DNA from: Klenkia brasiliensis
GTDB lineage: Bacteria > Actinomycetota > Actinomycetes > Mycobacteriales > Geodermatophilaceae
Direction: 5' to 3'
Length of the DNA: 64,000 bases
Assembly (NCBI RefSeq): GCF_900100695.1
Contig: NZ_FNCF01000002.1
Span: 744,001 to 808,000, forward strand
Part shown: piece by piece, positions 61,403 through 64,000 of the stretch
Position numbering within the stretch: the first letter of the stretch is position 1
Layout of the letters: each line of letters starts with the position of its first letter
Made by a program: the position numbers and the translations under genes
Notes under the pieces: model-generated
Told to the model about the DNA's origin: nothing
Seen by the model: the letters and a program-made list of their open reading frames with translations, nothing else
Databases searched by the model: none

Positions 61403-62533
61403 GTGACGACACCGCAGGAGAGCACCGGCAACGTCATCACGCGCACCGTCGACGGCATCCGGGACCTGATCCACCGCGGCCGGGCCCGCGCCGGGTGGTT
61501 CGACCACCTGGTGCACGCCGGCGGCCACTACAACCGCGCGCAGGCCGACACCCTGGCCGCGGCGGTCACCTACTACGCGTTCCTGGCGCTGTTCCCCGTC
61601 GTCCTGCTGCTGGCCTCGATCGCGGGGTTCGTGCTGGCCGGCAACCCCCTGCTGCAGCTGCAGCTGGTCGACGCGATCCGCGAGGCCGTGCCGGGCGACA
61701 CCGGCGCCAACCTGGCCGCCGCGGTGCTCGACGCCATCGACGCCCGCCGCACCACCGGCGTCATCGGCCTGGTCGGCTTCCTGCTGGTCGGCCTGGGGGC
61801 GGTGGACAAGCTCCGGGTCGGCATGGACATCGTCTGGCGGGGGCAGCCGGACCAGCCCGACTTCATCCAGGACCGGCTCAAGGACCTGGTCGTGCTGCTG
61901 GGCCTGGCCGGGGCCGGGGTGCTGTCGATCGGGCTGACCGCGGGGACGACGGCCGCGTCGTCGTGGGTGTTCGACCTGCTGGGCGTCGACGAGGTGCCCG
62001 GGTTCTTCCTGCTCACCGCGGCGCTGGGCATCGGCCTGGCCCTGGTCGGGGACACCCTGGTGTTCCTCTGGGTGCTCAAGGGCGTGCCGGACACGCCCCA
62101 CCCGGCCCGGGTGCTGCTGCCCGGCGCGGTCTTCGGCGCCGTCGGCTTCGAGCTGATCAAGTTCCTCGGCGGCTACTACCTGAACATCCTGTCCGGCAAC
62201 GTGACCGCGTCGGCGCTGGGCAGCGTGGTCGGGCTGGTCGTCTGGATCAACGTGCTCGCCCGGTTCGGGTTCTTCACGGCCTGCTGGACCGCGACCCTCC
62301 CTGCGGTCGAGCACTCGGACGCGCAGGTGCCGTTCGGTCCCGAGGCGCCGACCCGGCTGCCCGACGTGGTGCTGGTCGACGAGCGGGGGCCGCGTCCCGG
62401 TCCGGTCCGGCTCGCGGCGGGACTGGTGGGGGCAGGGGCGCTGATGGGTGCGGCGGCCGCAGGTCTGCTGCCGGCTGCGCTGCGGCGCTCGCGCCGGCGG
62501 GCACCACGGGACGGCGGGGCGGCGGACGCCTGA
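61403..62533 (+). CDS. YihY/BrkB family inner membrane protein
   Basis: 376 aa, six or seven helices. HYNRAQADTLAAAVTYYAFLALFPVVLLLASIAGFVLAGNP is the family N-terminus; later blocks include LLPGAVFGAVGFELIKFLGGYYLNILSGN and VVGLVVWINVLARFGFFTACWTA. Once thought to be RNase BN; true function unknown. The C-terminal ~75 residues include another helix (LAAGLVGAGALMGAAAAGLL). GTG 61403, 7 nt after CACACT. Its last 260 bases overlap the convergent D,D-carboxypeptidase frame. Confidence 0.9.
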   Translation: MTTPQESTGNVITRTVDGIRDLIHRGRARAGWFDHLVHAGGHYNRAQADTLAAAVTYYAFLALFPVVLLLASIAGFVLAGNPLLQLQLVDAIREAVPGDTGANLAAAVLDAIDARRTTGVIGLVGFLLVGLGAVDKLRVGMDIVWRGQPDQPDFIQDRLKDLVVLLGLAGAGVLSIGLTAGTTAASSWVFDLLGVDEVPGFFLLTAALGIGLALVGDTLVFLWVLKGVPDTPHPARVLLPGAVFGAVGFELIKFLGGYYLNILSGNVTASALGSVVGLVVWINVLARFGFFTACWTATLPAVEHSDAQVPFGPEAPTRLPDVVLVDERGPRPGPVRLAAGLVGAGALMGAAAAGLLPAALRRSRRRAPRDGGAADA

Positions 62534-63812
62534 CCGCCCGGTCGTCGGACCACCCCCCGGCCGGCACCAGCCGCACGGCCCGCCGCCGGCCGACCGCGGT
62601 GGCCACCACGATCGCCACCGCCCCGGTGGCCAGCGCCACGGGCAGCAGCACCGACTCCTGCGGCGCGGTGCTGGCCGCGGGGTCCACGGCGGGGGAGGCC
62701 GCGGCGGCCGCCGCGTCGGCGGAGCTGAGCGTGCCGTCGGCGGGGGAGGGCGCGGGCAGGGTGACCGCCGCGGCGGTCGACGCGACGTCCCCGGGCCGGA
62801 CCAGCGTGCCGACGCCGGCGCCGGCCGGGGTGGCGAAGCCCCAGTCCAGCAGCCGCTGCGCCTGCTCGGTGGTCGAGACGGGGTAGCGCTCGGTCTGCAT
62901 GAGGGCGACCACCAGCCGCCGGCCGTCGCGGGCGGCGGCCGCGACGAAGGTGTGCCGGGCGGCGTCGGTGAAGCCGGTCTTGCCGCCCAGGGTGCCCGGG
63001 TAGTCGGTGAGCAGGGTGTTCTGGGTCTGGATCTGGTAGCCGTCGCTCTTGCCGGGCACGGCGGGCATCTGCGCGGTGGTCTGCTGCAGGATCGCCGCCG
63101 TCGCGGGCGTGTCGACGAGCTGGCGCATGATCAGCGCGAGGTCGTACGGCGAGGAGGTCTGCCCGGCGACGTCCAGGCCCGAGGGCGTGCCCGCGACGGT
63201 GTCGAAGGCGCCGATCCGCTGCGCGGTGGCGTTCATCGCGGCCAGCGTCGCGTCCACCCCGCCGGCCGCGCGGGCCAGGGCGTTGGCCGCGTCGTTGCCC
63301 GACTGCATGACCAGGGCGTCGTAGAGCAGCGACACCGGGTACTGGCCGCCGGCGACCAGGCCGACCCGGCTGCCCTCGACCTGCTCGTCCTCGGTGGTGC
63401 CCTCCACGACCAGCGCCGGGTCCAGCGCCGGCGCCAGGGTGAGCAGGGTGAGCGTCTTGAGCGTGCTGGCCGGGTAGTAGCGGCCGTGCGGGTCCTGCGC
63501 GCCGAGGACCTCGCCGCTGTCGAGGTCGGCCACCAGCCAGCCGTGCGCGTCGATGCCCTCGGGCAGCGCCGGGGCGCCGCCGGCCACGACCAGCCCGCGG
63601 GTGTCCAGCCCCTCGCCGCCGACGGTGCTGCCGTCGGGCGCGGAGCCCTGGGCGGGTCCGCCGTCCGGGGGTGCGGTGGGGGTGGGCGCGGCCGGGTCGA
63701 CCGTCGGCCGCGGACCCGGGGCGGCCAGGGCGGCCGGCGCGGCGGCCAGCAGCACCAGACCGGTCACCAGCGCCACCACGGCCGCACGGGAGGCGGGCAG
63801 CAGGGATCGCAT
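62274..63812 (-). CDS. D-alanyl-D-alanine carboxypeptidase (PBP5/DacC type), extended C-terminus
   Basis: 512 aa. Sec signal (VALVTGLVLLAAAPAALAA) and Pro-rich linker, then the S11 peptidase: Ser-x-x-Lys in YYPASTLKTLTLL, Ser-x-Asn in VMQSGNDAANAL and KTG in LGGKTGFTDAARHTF. A C-terminal membrane anchor (VLLPVALATGAVAIVVATAVG, about residues 395-415) is followed by ~95 Arg/Pro/Ala residues read antisense to the YihY gene. Such proteins normally end soon after the anchor, so the tail suggests a lost stop codon. It trims D-Ala from peptidoglycan pentapeptides. ATG 63812 with minus-strand TAGCGT 8 nt upstream. Confidence 0.9.
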   Translation of the reverse strand: MRSLLPASRAAVVALVTGLVLLAAAPAALAAPGPRPTVDPAAPTPTAPPDGGPAQGSAPDGSTVGGEGLDTRGLVVAGGAPALPEGIDAHGWLVADLDSGEVLGAQDPHGRYYPASTLKTLTLLTLAPALDPALVVEGTTEDEQVEGSRVGLVAGGQYPVSLLYDALVMQSGNDAANALARAAGGVDATLAAMNATAQRIGAFDTVAGTPSGLDVAGQTSSPYDLALIMRQLVDTPATAAILQQTTAQMPAVPGKSDGYQIQTQNTLLTDYPGTLGGKTGFTDAARHTFVAAAARDGRRLVVALMQTERYPVSTTEQAQRLLDWGFATPAGAGVGTLVRPGDVASTAAAVTLPAPSPADGTLSSADAAAAAASPAVDPAASTAPQESVLLPVALATGAVAIVVATAVGRRRAVRLVPAGGWSDDRAVRRPPPRRPVVPAGASAAAQPAADLRPPHPSAPLPPPVPPRAGPDRDAAPARRPAPRRAAGSAPRDRTAPARPSARPQGGSRSSRP

Positions 63813-63820
63813 GGGCAGCG

Positions 63821-63832
63821 ACGCTAACCGCG
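63821..63832 (-). promoter_or_regulatory. Promoter motif CGCGGTTAGCGT of the carboxypeptidase gene
   Basis: The minus-strand motif ends in TAGCGT, 8 nt before the ATG at 63812. The identical 12-mer occurs on the plus strand at 63978-63989. Confidence 0.55.
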
Positions 63833-63977
63833 CGGCGGCCCGGCGTCGCCGGTCCGGAGCGTGTCGGGTGGCGTCACGTGACGGGTGCGACGGGTGTGCC
63901 GCCGTGTGGCCCGGACGTTGCCGGGTCCTAACGATCGGGTCTCGGTGTCACCGGCGTCCTGCCAGGGGGCCGTCGAC
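63833..63977. other. Intergenic region at the right edge
   Basis: About 145 bp between two outward-facing copies of CGCGGTTAGCGT. It contains gtcacgtgac (about 63874) and ctaacgatcgggt, and no convincing ORF or RNA. Confidence 0.4.
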
Positions 63978-63989
63978 CGCGGTTAGCGT
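63978..63989 (+). promoter_or_regulatory. Promoter motif of a gene starting beyond the window
   Basis: CGCGGTTAGCGT on the plus strand, 11 bases from the window end. By analogy with the divergent copy, a start codon is expected within a few bases past the edge. Confidence 0.4.
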
Positions 63990-64000
63990 GCCTGGATCGC

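Overview
The window is a stretch of core chromosome from a very GC-rich actinobacterium. The evidence is heavy use of GTG starts and GTGA start/stop overlaps, a WhiB-family regulator, a histidine-tailed GroEL1, a CIRCE operator, and several actinobacterium-specific families (DUF3017, DUF5319, DUF5336, DUF6350, GuaB3). Gene order matches the Mycobacterium and Streptomyces core: alr-tsaE-tsaB-rimI-tsaD-groES-groL-whiB-regulator-guaB-guaB3-guaA, and sucCD-DUF5336-DUF6350-purN-purH. The overall look (compact, alanine/proline-rich tails, many TAnnnT-N7/8-GTG starts) suggests Geodermatophilaceae (Blastococcus, Geodermatophilus or Modestobacter type). That family assignment is inference. No phage, IS, CRISPR or RNA gene was seen, and no gene-free stretch exceeds 300 bases.

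Layout. 1-2.2 kb: end of the ribosomal/RNA polymerase cluster (rpoA 3' end, rplQ, truA). 2.2-6.6 kb: molybdenum cofactor genes (mobA, fdhD, moaB-type, moaC, moeA) beside an SDR-like protein. 6.6-8.4 kb: beta-carbonic anhydrase and a lipoprotein. 8.5-14.5 kb: rplM-rpsI, then glmM, glmS, acpS and nnrD (cell-wall precursor, carrier-protein and NAD(P)HX repair genes). 14.6-19.9 kb: alr, a membrane-anchored hydrolase, a TsaE-NUDIX fusion, tsaB, rimI and tsaD (t6A tRNA modification). 19.9-24.8 kb: a THUMP-like methyltransferase, groES-groL under CIRCE, a WhiB3/WhiD-type protein and an orphan LuxR regulator. 24.9-30.8 kb: a GT2-GtrA glycosyltransferase, DUF5319, guaB, guaB3 and guaA.

30.8-35.3 kb is the most regulatory part. 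A PspC membrane protein is divergent from a PspC-histidine kinase/response regulator pair, and a perfect 13-bp inverted repeat lies between them. A PIG-L deacetylase follows. Then comes a small AroQ-type chorismate mutase gene preceded by a 20-codon leader ORF containing Phe-Tyr-Tyr and a strong hairpin, which reads as a ribosome-mediated attenuator. 35.4-43 kb: a PcrA/UvrD helicase, an M23 peptidase with MtrA-like repeats upstream, a lipase, a membrane protein and an S15 hydrolase. 43-52 kb: sucCD, a FUS-like GYGQ-repeat membrane protein, DUF6350, purN-purH, another membrane protein, folD and DUF3017. 52-64 kb: mdh, icd, an AbiEi/DUF559-like protein flanked by palindromic elements, a CAP-domain protein, a CorC-type protein, galE, an HisC/Pat aminotransferase, trpS, a 2H phosphoesterase-like protein, a YihY/BrkB protein and a D,D-carboxypeptidase.

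Two patterns run through the region. First, many transcription units have a -10-like TAnnnT box 6-8 nt before the start codon, the signature of leaderless mRNAs. Second, several intergenic gaps carry imperfect palindromes with a GTGATCA(C) core. Strong hairpins close most operons.
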